From assembly GCA_950295325.1 (NCBI GenBank), contig OX485805.1, forward strand, positions 24,725,501 to 24,789,500: a DNA stretch of 64,000 bases. Direction: 5' to 3'. Source of the DNA: Polytrichum commune. Taxonomy: Eukaryota; Streptophyta; Polytrichopsida; Polytrichales; Polytrichaceae. The position numbers and the translations under genes are program-made. This document shows, in pieces, positions 23,710 to 37,915 of the stretch. Every line of letters begins with the position of its first letter. Position 1 is the stretch's first letter. The notes beneath the pieces were generated by a model, which saw nothing but the letters and a program-made list of their open reading frames with translations, had not been told where the DNA came from and did not search any database.

Positions 23710-24641
23710 ATCAAGGGTGTTTTGAAAGTTCCAAGTTAATATGAATGCACCCTCTAATAAAAATAAAGGGTTAATGTAGAGAAAAATAATCTTCACTTTA
23801 ACTTCTGATATAACTTTTGCATCTCAACTTTGATCCTAAAACTTGAAATGACATGATCCAACCATGACGAGGTGTGAGCAAGATTTACCATTAAGGACTA
23901 ACAAAAAGGAGGCCTTACATTATATAAGGACTCATGTTTGAGGCAATATTACTGATTAAAATTACAAACCATCATTCAAATGTGATGACAATATCGTTGA
24001 TTGTGCTAAGTCTTGATTATAAACCTAAATAAAGTTCAAAAATAAATAAATAAACATGATTACCATTCAAAGGAGTGTCAATGATGGTGAAAAAAAAGTG
24101 ATGCATGACATAACATTGGTACACCTTCCCAATTTCCATAATTTTCAAGTTCTAATGGAAAAAGACAATCGCAAATCCAATCCAGTGGCCGAAATTGCGC
24201 ATGGAGTTGGAAGCACCTAAATAGGGCCACACACCTTAGGGCCACTTCACATGGGTCCGAAGTCCCAACACGTGCGCAAAGTCCCAACTTTTGAACCTCA
24301 GGAAAATCATTAAAATATGGTTTCTATTCATTAAAGTCGGAACTTGATCATCTTATGCAAAAAAGAAGAAGTCATGGGACTTGTGTTGAGAGTTGGGTCT
24401 AGTGTTTTGCTTGGCCCAACTCTCAACACAAGTCCCAAGCCTCAACTCCAAAAAGCATTACCAAGTAGGCATCCATGTCAAACTTGGAACATAGGACTTG
24501 GGATTGTGTATGAAGTGCGAAGTCCCAACTTCCGTGCTCTCAACGGCTGAGATTGCACGGATTGATCTCAAGTCACTTGGGACTAAGGACTTGGGACCTT
24601 ATGCGAGCCGGCCCTTCTTGAGAACTTTAGATGGTTTAGAT
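23710..24641. other. spacer with perfect long hairpin
   Basis: No gene recognised. A family H-type repeat and a family C-like end lie at about 24170-24260. A perfect 22-bp inverted repeat is at 24376-24436 (separate entry). Confidence 0.4.
24376..24436. repeat. perfect 22-bp inverted repeat with 17-nt loop
   Basis: The arm beginning GGGACTTGTGTTGAGAGTTG (24376-24397) is matched without error by 24415-24436, separated by 17 nt. AAGTCCCAAC-type words recur several times around it (24260-24590), so it probably arose by local inverted duplication within a repeat. Whether it is transcribed is unknown. Confidence 0.85.
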
Positions 24642-25516
24642 CTACGATCGGGGAGAACCGACGGTTGAGTTTGAAAAATAACCGGTTGAAGTTCAAGACT
24701 GCAGGAACATTACCGATCGTTTCAGAAGAATCTATGGAATAGACCCCAATTTAATAAAGGAAAACCGAAGGATGTCAACACCAGAGTTCGGGAAGTTTTT
24801 GAAGCCTTAGTGGCTAATTGCCGATAGTTGCTACGAAGGGTCGGGATTTTTCCAATTTACATCGGCAAGAGCCGGTCTTTTGTAAAATCAATCGGCCAAT
24901 TGCCTATATTTTCATATTTTCATTGGCCAATATCCAATTAAATGGAATTCATATCGGCACTAATTGTTTAAAAAATGTATGAAAAGTTATTAGAAATCAT
25001 TTCTTAGTACAAAATCTTGAATAAGTGAAAAGAAAGGCATGTTCAAAACTTTAAATTTGAAGAGTTAATATCCTTGGAGGGAATTGAACCTAGCAATGCC
25101 TTCACCGCTTGAAGGCCAAGGGTCCCCCAATTCTTCATAGAAGCAATTGGATTTGGTCATGGAAAAGTTGCATAATTCAAAAAGTTTAAGGTTTAGGGTA
25201 CTTCCTCAAGTGCATCATCAGATGCCCTAGACAAATAGCGCTATGGATGCTTCCGGCTGAAATCCAGTAACTCACAAGAAGAATCGGCTACATTTCCGGG
25301 ACATTTTATGGTCCATCGGCTAATTGCCGGAGGATTGAAATTACAGTCGGATTGCCATCCGATGGTTGGAAATTTGGACCGGCCATGAGGGAAAATCCAT
25401 CGGCTGATAATGAACTAGCCGTCGGTTTTCCCCGAACATAGGTCAACACGTAACCGGCTGGACTTGCACACACTGGGATCTCCACCGATCATGCCCAAAA
25501 ATCTCCCCGATCATGG
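24642..25516 (-). mobile_element. family B hAT-like MITE, copy 2, carrying a family A insertion
   Basis: Ends CTACGATCGGGGAGA and, complemented, CCATGATCGGGGAGA are flanked by GTTTAGAT (24634-24641) and GTTTGGAT (25517-25524), 7 of 8 matching. It is the inverse orientation of the copy at 14365. Family A is inserted near its middle, at GTCAACAC. Confidence 0.8.
24782..25441 (+). mobile_element. family A hAT-like MITE, 660 bp, copy 2
   Basis: Begins CAGAGTTCGGGAAG and ends CCCGAACATAG, with the exact octamer GTCAACAC duplicated at 24774-24781 and 25442-25449. Same length as copy 1 at 14585-15244, and nearly identical to its reverse complement. Confidence 0.9.
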
Positions 25517-28500
25517 GTTTGGATTGCGAAGCCTGCATTTCTTTCTTGGCAAGTGAGGAAGGGATCAGCTGGGTGCTTGAATCGTCAGTAGCGTTGACTG
25601 CCACGAGTCACTATGTTCAATGCAAGTATCGGCATTGCTATATATGGTTGCGATTATGCACATGCTTTCTTACGGTTTCATATCTCTGTCACTTCACTCA
25701 TTGTCTGGCCCGTGTCTTTTTGTCTCTGTCGACTTTTCTCAGTCATGACGCAGGCTGACATACACAGACGACTATTGGGGGACCAAAGGAAGACTAAGTT
25801 AGTGCCTAATACACATGAGGAATGCGTTGAAGTGATGCTGCATGTTTTGATTTGCAGACCCAGAGTTGTGATGCAGGTTGTGTTGGATCGCGTCGTAGGT
25901 TCAATTTCCACACTCATGCTACTAACGAATCACCGACCCTCGGGGAAGCTCGGGGAAGTAGGCCACCATCTATCCAAGCAACAGTTGTTTCTCTTACAAA
26001 TATGATTTCGGAGCTAAGAATTACCACGAATATATACTAATTTCGTGAGGGTGGTACTAAGTCGAGTTGCACGCTCAATCTCGTCAAAATCTCAAAGTTA
26101 TCGAGGGTTAAAGTTGCTACTGAGCGCATGACTACGGTAAATTTTATCCTTGTTTATCATAGATTTCAAGAAAAATAAGGCGTGCTTATGATTAGTGCGC
26201 ACCACATGCTTGTGAGTGAATAGTGCCACGTGCCGAGATGAACAATGTTTTCTCTGGTCTTAGATCTAAGATCTTTTGGTGGCACTAATTCAAAGTGTAA
26301 AGGAATTTAATAACACCTTCACTAACTTTCCCACCCTCACTAATTGGTATATTTAGTGTAGTGGATTATTATAAAACTTTATTGTAGTTTGGTTGTTTGT
26401 CTCACGATGTTGAGTTGCTTCTTTAATGTAGGAAGAGGAAGTTTGAATTGGTTGATTGGATTGCTCTGGTCTGAGGTCTCTAAATTGTTATGTGCAATTA
26501 GGTTGAATTCATGAATAGATTGGCTATTCACCCATGCAACTTACCTTGGGTCAAAGCCATATCACAAAAAATGTATAACTTTGTTTGTTCATGGATGTAT
26601 AGCAACATAGAATAAAAATTACATAGTCTATGTTTTGTTACTATGCCAATAAAATATTTAGAACAATGTGGAATGTTAATGAATTAGCATGGGTGAATCT
26701 AATTGCATGGATCATTGTAGATAAACAAGGAAGAGAATAACAACTCATCTACTAGTGAAGGTCAATAGTTTTGTTTGTCCCAATTCTCTCACTTATTCGT
26801 ATCCTATTACAGTTATTTCGATTGTTAATTGCAGGAGATTTAGCCTCTTTTGATGTCCAATGAATTCCCACCAAAAACCAATTGATTAGCAAATCTTGTA
26901 CTAATCCAACATGTCGATTTAAAAAAAAAAATTAGGATGAAAAAATGTCAAATTGTGACGAATTTTCAAAGAAGACATATGCAATCTTATTTCGAATTAT
27001 TAATATATAGGTTTGCACAATGTGATCGGTGTTGAGAGGGTGTTGAGCATTGACCTTTTGATCACGTAATTCCATCCAATGAGTTGTCTAAGTATTGATT
27101 TTGAACAACATTACAAGTGTTTGTTTCAAGAGGATAACAAACACCCCAAAGTTATTGTCTTCAAATAAGGTGAACCAGTGTTAACTTTGCGTAACACATG
27201 TCTACATTAAACCCCTAAGAGCGCATGCAATCCAATTTGAGTCTTGTTTGCAAAATGAATGTCATGTCATGGACCTTTACAGTTTACGGTCCCCCTCCCC
27301 TCATTTTTGGAAACAAATTTGGAACAACTAGCTGACATCTAAATATATTTGGACAAACCACTTGCCTTAAAAAAACTAAGGGATGTGCGCTTGTGGGGAT
27401 AAAAACATCAAACGACAAGAGCAAAAGCAACAACACAACATTTACAACTTCAAATGTTTGTACTCCATGTTCGTCAATCACCATATTTGTGTGGTTTTGC
27501 GATCTAATGTACGTCATATTGACAGTTAAAATTGTCCGAAACTCATGCATAAATCCACATATACTTAAATCTTAGTTAAATTTAATTCTTTGCCTCAACA
27601 CCATGAAAAATCACCGGATCCGAAGCAGAGAGTGGGGCAACTCTCAATGATATATTTTGATTGCGTGAATGCCACCTTAATATAAGGTAGAGGGTGCTTA
27701 AACCAACACTTTAAGCTATTGCACATACATATGGCTATGTTTTAAAAACATATATTCATATTAGCCTTTGGGCTAACCATAGGTATAAAGAAAGAAAGGA
27801 AATTTAGCCTCAATTGATTATTCGATGAATATTTAAAGTCAAACCTATTCCTAAGCCCCGTGTATGACAACCTTGCACATGATGATGACCCTCCACCTTC
27901 ATTTCCTAGTACCAACACAACATAGTTGGGTACTGGACCCAAGTTAGATCAAAGCCCAACCAATATTCATACGCAAAGCCACATAGCCACCTCCATGATC
28001 CCACCCGGTTTCGTTACTAAACTGTCACCTTGCATCCCAGGTACCGACTCCTTTTTTTCCTAGAACCAACCCCCTATATTCCTAGAACCAACCGCCTTTG
28101 TGCTTTGTGGGCCTACCTCCTTGGCTTTGTCAATAGAATGGCTAGGACCATTCCCTCGTGTGAATAGAATGGCTAGAATAGGCACTATGAAGCCACACTA
28201 AACCCACCTTGAACCAACCCAAGATAGAGTGGAGTCCGTTACCTACCCTACTTGGAGGTTGTGGAGGCCGCTATGAGGTGGGGCCAGTAATGGCACCTGA
28301 AATCGTCACTCCGTGAGCCTAGGCACTCCTACACCATGGGCAACGGTTCAAGGTAGTAGAGTGCTAGCTATTGGGAGGCATTTGTAAATGTTGCTTTTGG
28401 GTAGGATGTTGATTTAGCACCTCTTTACCTTACATAATAATGTCGCGACCATGACATACTACACTAAATACAAACACATACACTAAATATCAATAACCCT

Positions 28501-30159
28501 ATGAAAGTAAGTAACATTAAATGTAAACTCAAACACTAAATATCAACTATGATAATATGTGGAAGTTACATGTTTAGGATTTCACTTTTATGTGGTCCAC
28601 TTTTATTTCCTCGTGGTTCTCTAACATGTTTGGGCAATTTATTTAAGACCAAGGATATGAAAAAAAGGATTTAATAAGGGAGATGGCAATAGGGAAGGTA
28701 GCAACACATTTATGTCCGACACTAATTGTCAAGGAGTTGAAAAATTGTGTTGAGCAGGGTAGGGTGGTAACAACACTAAATTAATATAATCAAACATTAA
28801 ATATCCTTTTTAGTGTACTAAGAAGGGGTGGGTTCTAATGCTCCACAACCTTCAAAGTAGCAAAATCAACGGTATTTGTTGATAGTGGCCCAATCGTTGA
28901 TTCCTCATCTTCCTCTATATTTCTTGTTTCATTTACCATTATAATATCTCATTGTGGCAATGAAACTTATACTTGGTTATTTGCATTTCACCGCAACTTT
29001 CCTGCGGTGTGGACTCTTCAGTGGAAACCTAAATGATTTGTGTGGGTCACTATGAAATTAAGCCCTTATTATACGAGAAGTTTATAGAGAAAAAAAAAAT
29101 GTATACGTACTAACTGTAGGCTAGAAATGGACTCATATATTTATATTAAGCTCTTCAATTTTACAGGATAAATGCCTCCACTATGTATACAAGATATAAA
29201 TCTTGAATTAAATATGCCTTTATTACATATGAAGTCCACTTTCACTTTCCAATGAGAAAATCATTGAACATTTTTTCATGCATAAGATGTAAATTAACGA
29301 TTCCATCAAATAAAAGAAGACAAAAGCACAAACTTAGCCACAATATGGAGAGCAAAACTCAATGAAGCCCATGAGCACTCCAAGGACCTCCAATTTGCAA
29401 ACACCTAGAGCCCAAATTGCACACCCTAACAATAATGAATAGGATTGTATTTTAGGACTATTACCATATGAGAACAACGGATGTACAATGGATGAAGACG
29501 TGATGAAACTAACACATCTATTGTCAAGTCTTTCTCTGAAGCTTAAGGTCCCATTTTGTACATCTACCTTCATTTCATTATAACTTAATAGCCTTTTTGG
29601 ATGTACACGCTAGAGAAAAATAATAGCCCTTTCTTATGCATGTTATGCATGCTAATGCCTCAAATAATACCCCTTCCAATGTTTTCCAAAGGGGGTGGAA
29701 TATAACATAGGGTGGCATTTCTTTTCCAAAAGTACAAATTTTAATAATAAAAAATAAACAAATGATGGCTTCTGTACCTAATACTTATGTTAAAAAAACT
29801 CAGCCTACTAGTTATTAGTATTGGATATCAATATGACTAGAGATAAGTTTGCATAAGCATATAGACATACACAAAGGCATATGAACAGTGCTTGGAGTGA
29901 GATGATCTCATGCTCTTCTTACTTTGTTTTTTTATAGCTTTTCTTCTTTTCATCGGTTCATACAAATAATATGTCATGGGATAACTCTTATCCTCTTCGG
30001 ACTACCATTGTAGCCTTATTCTAACCTTATTCTTTCTCATGCATCTTTCATTATATTTCTATTGACTATAAGGAATCTAATGCTCTACCTTCTACACTCC
30101 CACTTTGCAAGTAGTCAAAGGCTTCTAAATCCATCGCCCTTGTTAATGCTTGATGCCTT
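25517..30159. other. long spacer, no gene recognised
   Basis: Several open frames of 60-130 codons occur (the longest at 25613-26005) but none has a recognisable motif, good splice partners or codon bias that I could defend. The stretch is mostly AT-rich. A short repeated phrase CCTAGAACCAACC occurs near 28060-28095. No TIR pair or RNA gene was seen. Confidence 0.35.
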
Positions 30160-31960
30160 TCATTTGCAAATGGTTTCGTTAACATGCCTGCTATCATATC
30201 TTTTGTTGGACAATACTTCAACATTTCTCTTGGTTTTTAGTTTCTCTCTAATGAAGTGATGTTGTACATTGATATGTTTGATGCGAGAATGATGTGTGGG
30301 ATTCTTTACAACTGCTATGCATTTTTTATTATTGCACGTGATGGATGTCGGTTCTTCTTGCACATATCCTACATGTGCCAAAGTTGCCTAAGCCAAACCG
30401 CTTCCTTCGTGCAATGGTTGGTAGTTTCTTGCATTTTCATGAAATGACTCTAATGCCAAAAAAAAATGCGTACCCCATGGTGGATCGTTGGTCGTTTGCA
30501 TCTTCCGCCCACTCCGCATCGCAAAATCCTCTTAAGGCAATATCCTTGCCTTCAAGGTATAATTTGAAGTTTAAAGTGCCCTTCAAATGCCTCATAATGT
30601 GTTTTACAATCATCTAATGCAGTGGACTGACTTTTGATATAAATTGGCTCACCATACTCACCGCAAATGCAATATCGGCCCTCATGGCCATCATTGCATA
30701 CTTGAGAGATCATACCCCGATCCTGTATGAAACGTCATTTATTTCCCATTGCACATTCTCAAATTCCTCATCCAAAAGTTTTAAGAATTTTGAATTCCCA
30801 TCAAACAAAGTTCCGGCCGGTTTACATTTTTCTATGCTGAAATGCTTGAGGACCTCTTTAATGTAGCTTCTTTGGTTTATGGTGATGGTATGAGCTTCTC
30901 CATTCCTCTCAAATTCTACTATAGGCAATAATAAAATTATCCAAGATCGCTCATCTCAAATTCTTTCTCGAGCCCTGATTTGAACCACTTCAATTGGGAT
31001 ACATTGTTTGCCAATATGATCAAATCATCCAATGCATGTAGAAGATTTCCATCAACATTCCACCAATATTCAGTAATTTGTACGTACATTGAATGATCCG
31101 CTTGGCTCCTACAAAAACCCCCATTAATGAAAATCAAGTCGATATGGTGGTACCACACTCTCAGCAAATGTTTGAGCCCGTACAAGGCTTTCTTGAGTTT
31201 GCACACAAGATATTCTTTCACCTCTTGTACGAAACCCTCGAGTTGATTCATGCAAATCTTCACTTCCAATACCCCATTAAAAAATGCCGCATTTGGTGGA
31301 TCTCCCAATCCATGGCCGCTCGTAACGCGAGAATGCATCTAATGGTGATAAACTTGGCCATGGGAGCAAGGTCTCATTGAAATCCACTCCGGTCACTTGA
31401 AAATATTCCTTTGTTATTAATTTTGCCTTATACCTAACAATTTCATCCAATGCATCATTCTTGGTTTGGAACACACATTTGCATCTTACACTCTTACGAT
31501 CATTTGGAAGATTGGTTAATTTTCACATACCGTTGGCTATAGCAAGTTGTACTCCTCTTGCATTATGGCATTTCACTTGCTTGCGTCTTCAGATCTCAAT
31601 GCTTCAAATAAATTCAAATGATCATCCGAAAATACCACATTGGCCCGTTCTTCCCCATGTTGGGGTAGAATGTAATTATTCTACCATTCTCCGGGCAGAC
31701 GCCGCTTCCTCTTAGGATATTTTCCATCTTTACCAAATCTCTCAATGCGGCTGTCATTCTTCATGGGTATTTCAATTGCTTCCTCATTTGCAACCAAATG
31801 AGCTCCCACTTGCCTCTTAGCTTCTTCCTGTCATTACACAAAGACGATTTGGAAGTTTCGTTGACAACAACCACCATATGGCCTTCATTTCTCCCATTTG
31901 GACACATTTCCAAATCATTTCCAACGCTTGTGCTATCCTCCATGAAAAAATATGTCTCTA
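30160..31960 (-). mobile_element. Ty1/copia retrotransposon fossil (partial pol)
   Basis: Minus-strand fragments follow the copia pol order. From 31.9 kb downward come a stretch like the RT entry (RYKAKLITKEYFQVTGVDFN), the ALYGLKHLLRVWYHH segment typical of copia RT, the ITINQRSYIKEVLKHFSIEK segment, and near 30.3 kb the RNase H-end hallmark KNPTHHSRIKHINVQHHFIR. Gag, protease and integrase parts were not recognised, and no LTR pair was found. It is broken in several places and clearly old. It lies just left of the giant insertion. Confidence 0.8.
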
Positions 31961-32351
31961 CTTTTTATGATCGTTTAAGTTTGCAAACACATTAGCCTAT
32001 AGGCCTTAGTTTCCTCATAATAACAAAAAACAAACATTTTATGCACTTTGCATCGAGCTTACCTCTCATTTCATCCAATACCATTGCGAAGGCGACACAC
32101 CCGAACACACGTGTGTATACAATGCAAGGCCTCCTTCCACTCTACGCTTCCTCGAGCGTAATGGGGTCCAACGCCCTCATTGAACATACGGTTCCAAGCT
32201 TAAAAAAACAAAACTATTGTTTTGTTGCCATAGCAAGGGTTTCTTGCATGTTCACCTTGATGTTTAGGTGCACAATGTTGAACTTTAAACCTTGGGTTTT
32301 TCAAAAATGATAAATATATAATCCAATGGGTTTTTGTACTCCTTGTAAATG

Positions 32352-34290
32352 CACGGGGGGATCACACCCCCTTACATTTTGTAACCACGTGCGATAATGG
32401 GGTATTTAATGGGAAGATATTTATGCACCTCTCAATATTTTTTCCCTCCCTATATGTAGATATAAAGCTACTTTGACGTATTTTTTAACACCTTATATTT
32501 ATTTGTAATTGTTTAGAAAGGCTAATTTTTGGCATTATATATTTTTTATAAATCGTACAAGTACCAAATAGTAGACGGAATACTATAGCATTGCAAAGTT
32601 GACTATGTGAGCAACAAACATTCCATAGCATTCATCTTGTCATTTAATCGGTTTCAATTAGTTTCACCAATGCTAAACCGTTCAAAATGCCGTTCAAAAC
32701 ACAATCAATAACACTTGGATATTATTTAAAAGGTTACCAATAAACATAGAGATAACAAAATGTACAAGCTAACATAGACAAGTTGTAAAAACGGATAGAA
32801 CAAAACAAGAAACACAATCAATTATCACAAAACATGATTTTTTGCACAACTATGTACTCCAAAAATAAAATATTGCATTCAAATGAAAGAAAGTTAAATA
32901 CACAAATTGAAAACATTTACTTCAATTGTGTTGACAAACACATTCAACCTTGTACCAAATATTTACAATGTGAAGGGTTAGGATATAACTATGCACCCTC
33001 CAATACATGTCAATATCCTCTACAATGTCATGATAAGATTAAAAAAATTGGAGAGATTTGCTTAACACCAATGATGACGAATAACTAAAACTAATTGATG
33101 GCTTGAGGCGGGTAACCTTGGAAGTCTCCAACCACTCCACCAAGTCTTCCTCCAAGGCAAAGCGTAATTCTCTACGTCTACCACGGTGACGTTGCTAAAT
33201 GTTGTAGCGCATCATCGATCATCTACAAAAGATTGTTGTAGCAAAAATATAATCAATAGAATGTTGGCATATTGGACACTACTAGCATTACTATGATTAC
33301 ATAATGGAGTTTGTAATTTTATGTTTGAAATCTTCGAAAAAAACCTATAATTCTAGGGTTGAAAATGATCATATGAAAAAAGTTGGCTCACATTTCCGAG
33401 ATGATCCCAATATCGGCCTTTCTAGAACCCAATTCCAACCTCACGAACTTTTCTTAATTTCTTTTTCATCTGAGTAATCTCATAGTTTCCACGACATTAG
33501 TTCCAGTTCGATGACAAAATTGGCCTCTCATGGAATGACACTGCAATCTCCAGTAGGATCTTGTCCTCTGACTACAAAACCACATGTTATACAAAATCCG
33601 AATGACACATCTCATCAAAACGTACATATTTTTACAACTATTGGTAGCGACATCAGAACATCCCACTTGAGGTAGATGTCTCAAAGAACAAGATACAAGT
33701 ACAGAATAACCTGGAAAGCATCTCATATTTCTACGCTCACATTCATATTTTGTAACTCTTCATCTTTCTACATCTCACATTTAGGAGGGCGTCGGAAATC
33801 AATAGCATGTCGTCAAAAAACAGACAGTGGAAGGGAAAAATCAAGGAGTTGGAGTTTGAAATCAATTCTTACCGCATGCAAGCGGAGCAAGCTGAATCTT
33901 TGGCGCTCATGAAACACCTTGTGTGAACGTTATGAAGCAAAGAAGAAAACTCCAAAAAATGTGTCTTACCTACTGCCTATGCGCCACACTTCACCAACGC
34001 AAGACCTCTTACCTGAACGATTCACCGCCTTCACGCCACTGTGCTTGCCCAACCCTAAGCAAGCCAAGGGCCATTGAGAAGTCACAACATTCCTTCCCCC
34101 AAAAAAAATCCACAACATTTCCCTCCATACTAACGCGTTTCATTCAAATTTGGACAAAATTTACACAATTCTTCATCCAAGTAGTCAAACCCATAATTAT
34201 TCTATTGATCCTACTACACACATTTGGGGGGATCCAATATATAATACCCTATTTTTTTTTCTACTGATTACTAAAATGGAGGAATTATTC
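32352..34290. other. left arm of the outer element, no intact gene
   Basis: AT-rich, with no complete gene. A plus-strand frame at about 33785-33925 after a TTTAG acceptor encodes a coiled-coil-like tail (RQWKGKIKELEFEINSYRMQ, then EQAESLALMKHLV and a stop), which could be a captured terminal exon; it has no partner exons that I can identify. Confidence 0.35.
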
Positions 34291-34825
34291 ACAAAACACT
34301 ATATTCGTTAAATTGAGACTTTCTCTAGTCTCAAATTAATATATGGATCAAACAACATTCCGTGTTCCGAAACTATATTGCGAACAATCTCAAATATATT
34401 ATATGTTCTAATATCCCAAATCTATTATGTGTGGACATAAGCACATATGGTAGAGCACTCAACACCAACTTCATCAACAAAAACACTTTGGGTAGAGCAC
34501 TCCAAACTAGTTTCATCCAATAAACATATAAAATGGTTTATATTATTAGCATGGTCAATAAAATATAGACATTGCAACATACAAAGTGCATGCAATAAAT
34601 GCATTTTTCTTCAATGGACAATTTAGTCCCAAACTTAATAAAAAAATGAACTTCACATTTGTATTGAAATATAGTAAATGAATATTCATCCAACCCCAAA
34701 CAATATAGCATTCGCAAGTTCTACCCAAACTTTGCCCCAAGTTTGAGGAGCACACATATGAGTAATATATATTCGTCAAATTACATATTACACTATAATC
34801 ATGCTAACACAATCCTACCAACTTC

Positions 34826-37800
34826 TCATTTAACGTGGGTTGCTTCTTCTGCGATCCGAGCAAGGTTGTCTTTTGCAAAAGTTATGTACTTTTGAGGGAT
34901 GGACACCGATCCACTATGATTTTTCCGTGGTTTCCATGCTATGAATATGGAATCTGTATCTATCCAAGATGGACCATGCTCAGAATCCACCTTCCACCGA
35001 AAGTTAGGGTTTGTATCCCAGCCTGTATAATGCCGAACAACATCTTCATTCCGTGATGTCGGTCGGTAGTACTCTACTTGTATTTGTCGAAAATGAGGGC
35101 TGGAAGTTACAAAATTTGGTTTGGACAAAGCTCTTGCCACCCACACTGGCTTTGCATATGTCTCATCTCCAGGTCGCAAAATGAGCATATAACCTTCATG
35201 ACAATCCACTGCAATGCGGAAAGATGGTGGCGGACGACTACTAGCAGGCCCCACGTAATGGTCGTCCACATCAAACTCCTCTCGAACCTCTCCATTTCCC
35301 AAAAGACTAGCCTCCGAAGCTTGTACATTGACACGTGTTTGTGGCCAAAACCCATGCCTTAAAGTAAGGGGTGTATCTTGATGAAGGTTTGCCAAAGCGC
35401 CACGAACACGTGTCCAATATTGTATCCAACTTCCGTAACGAAGCCAACACGATCCACCAACATCCGCTACCCTCAAACTCTCCCAATATTGTATGAAGCC
35501 TGATATGCCTTTACAAATGTCCTCCAAATTCTTCATGGGTATTGGTTTGCAAGGCTTAGGCTCTCCGTCAGGCAACATCGTCCTTCCTTCCCCATCAACA
35601 CGCCATACAAGGAGACCCTCCGGCGGGCTCCAGTCTTGTGATGTGCACAACAACTTGTATTGCATGGCGGGGACACCATCGTCACGCACGTAGAACCGAA
35701 ATTGTTGTGCCTTCGTATGCCCGATCAATCGGTGAGCTCCGCTTCGAATATACGGTTCTATAAATGCCTTGAAGTCGGGAACCTCCTCGATCATATGGGG
35801 GATGACGGGAATGTTCTCCAAATCCATGTACGACTTCATCAACAATGGGATTGTTGGAAAATCCTCCTCGCGCAACTTCATGCTCCACCGCCCAAAGGAC
35901 GCATCAATATCATCGTGCGTGTGGCCTACCAATAGAAAGGACACAAAAACCTCCTTGAAAATGCCTTTCGCAACCAACAACGACCAATATGCAAAAACAT
36001 ATCTACTTTTATTGTCCTTCGCACAATTGTCCAATTGGACACGCAGAGTTGGGGGCGAATTCTTGGCAATCACATCTTCACTTGGTGGCTCCGGCAATGA
36101 GTGCACGCATACATCTCTTCCATCCAAGACCGCTTCATATAGAGGTGTTGATCCCGAGTTTTCAAATAGCAATCTTGATGAATAGGACGGCGGTTTCTCC
36201 AAATCACGTAAAAGCTTTGCAAATGACCCTATCGTGTGGTTTGAATCCCCCGGATACAAATCAAGAGCATAATGAGCATACTTGACATCTCCATGCCCAT
36301 GTGCAATCATTCCTGCAAAGGCAACCCAATGGTTTAATATTCAACTATAACACCAAAAAATTCACATGGTGTACATGTATGGCCCCAAGTACAAACCTAA
36401 ACGCACAAATTTGTGTTTAGGTAATGCAATGCAATTGTTATCAAAATCACCTGTAACCGAAACAGGAAGCTTAAAAAGGCCGTCCGTGGCTTTTATTCGA
36501 TTTGCAAAACATGGTGAGGCTGTTTTGGCATGGTCCATTTTGTCATGGATGATTGTAAGGACTTCCAAAGGCCTGGAGATGGACAAAGCTCTATTTGTGT
36601 AGTAATCATTACGGTGTGCCTCTTGCATGTTCACATGCTTGAAATAGTTCATTTGATGTGCGACATAGGACTCTGTCCCCATCGTGTGTGCATCTCGAAG
36701 GCGTTTCAACTTCTCGCATTTGGAACAACGGGCAAATTTGTCGCCTCGTCTTTTTGTGATGTATTCGCTAAAGTGAGATTTTTTGATAGCACTCAGTTTC
36801 GACAACGAAATAGGGTCCAACCCGGCCTTCTCGCCAACTGCGTTTACGTCCAACAATATGTCTTTCCATTTCGTGCCTGTAGGAAGAACCTTCTCCACAA
36901 CCTTTTCACCGGTTGCGAGTGTCCGTGTTTTGTGCGGCATTGCATCGGCAAGGGGGACAATGATGGTTGCCAGAGTGGCTGTTGCTTGTCTCGTTGCTTC
37001 TCTTGGTTTCTTTAAGCCCGTGTTCCCATGGTGACGGGCACGGCGGCCTTCATTGGCATACGCGGCTTGTCTATAAAATTCCGCTTTCGACACACCGTGA
37101 ATGGTGTACCATGCCGTACAACACACGTCTATGCTCTCAAGGGTGATGACCTTGCGACCCGCTCCGTTCACATGTATCGCCCTATGGACATCAAGTTTTT
37201 TGGTGGATCTTAGACAGAAATCTCCAAGCCACATTTCTTCACGGATGGCCTTCAATTTATCTCTTGGGAACAATTGGCAACAACGATGTACACAACAATC
37301 CTTCGTAGCAACTTCTCTAATAGACTCCTCACAGAGCAACCTTTGACGTTTACACTTATTTGCAGACGGAGTAGGACGTGTCAATGTTTCGTACTTCCGA
37401 AGGCCTTTGCGTGGCCGAATGTTTGCTTGGAGCTCCTGTTGGATTTGGACGTGTCGTCGCTCATGGTCGCGCAAACTAACCCCCTCAATTGTCACATTCC
37501 TCAACGGCCACCTTCGCAACGAGAACCTATGAGTTGGATTGACTTCCGAATGTACAAGTGATTCTAATATAACAACTCCAACGTCCTCGGTGCCAAGGGA
37601 GTGTTCATCAATGCAATCTTGTGGATGCGTGTTACGACAAATACCCTCCGCCACAGCAACTCCACTGTCATTAACAAGTACCACATCCAAATTCACCCAT
37701 GAAGCTCGTGAAAGCCCCGCACATTCCACAATGGGGCAAAAAGGGTCAGATGGCGAAGGACTCCCCAAATGACCTTCATCTGCACTGTCATCAAAACTAT

Positions 37801-37915
37801 CCTCCCCGACAATGTCTAGCTCATCCCCAGACAGAGATTGGGTGCTGCCCATGTCTTCAGAGAAGGAATCCCCTCTTCCACCAACTCCCTCCATTGCGCC
37901 TACACAAATGCACAT
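34826..37915 (-). CDS. DUF7869-type protein, candidate DDE transposase, two exons
   Basis: Exon 1 37915-36451 and exon 2 36312-34826, intron 36313-36450 with GT/AG borders, joined in phase inside a glycine codon; 983 residues without interruption. An acidic N-terminus is followed by a Cys/His-rich middle (CCVHRCC at about 207-213, VCCTAWYTIHGVS at 264-276, a CSKC knuckle at 397-400). Acidic sites spaced as in RNase H-fold enzymes follow: HDKMDHAKT (457-465), VQLDNCAKDNKSRYVFAY (580-597) and VGHTHDDIDASF (617-628). That last pair is the hallmark of DUF7869 proteins, which are multicopy in many eukaryotic genomes; calling it a transposase is my inference. It lies close to the left inverted repeat, reading toward it. 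An in-frame ATG 21 nt downstream is an alternative start. A near-identical truncated copy is at 60614-61768. Confidence 0.75.

Noticed and set aside
25613-26005. 130-codon plus-strand open frame as a gene
   Set aside because: No domain, no convincing splice partners and overlapping frames on both strands of similar length.
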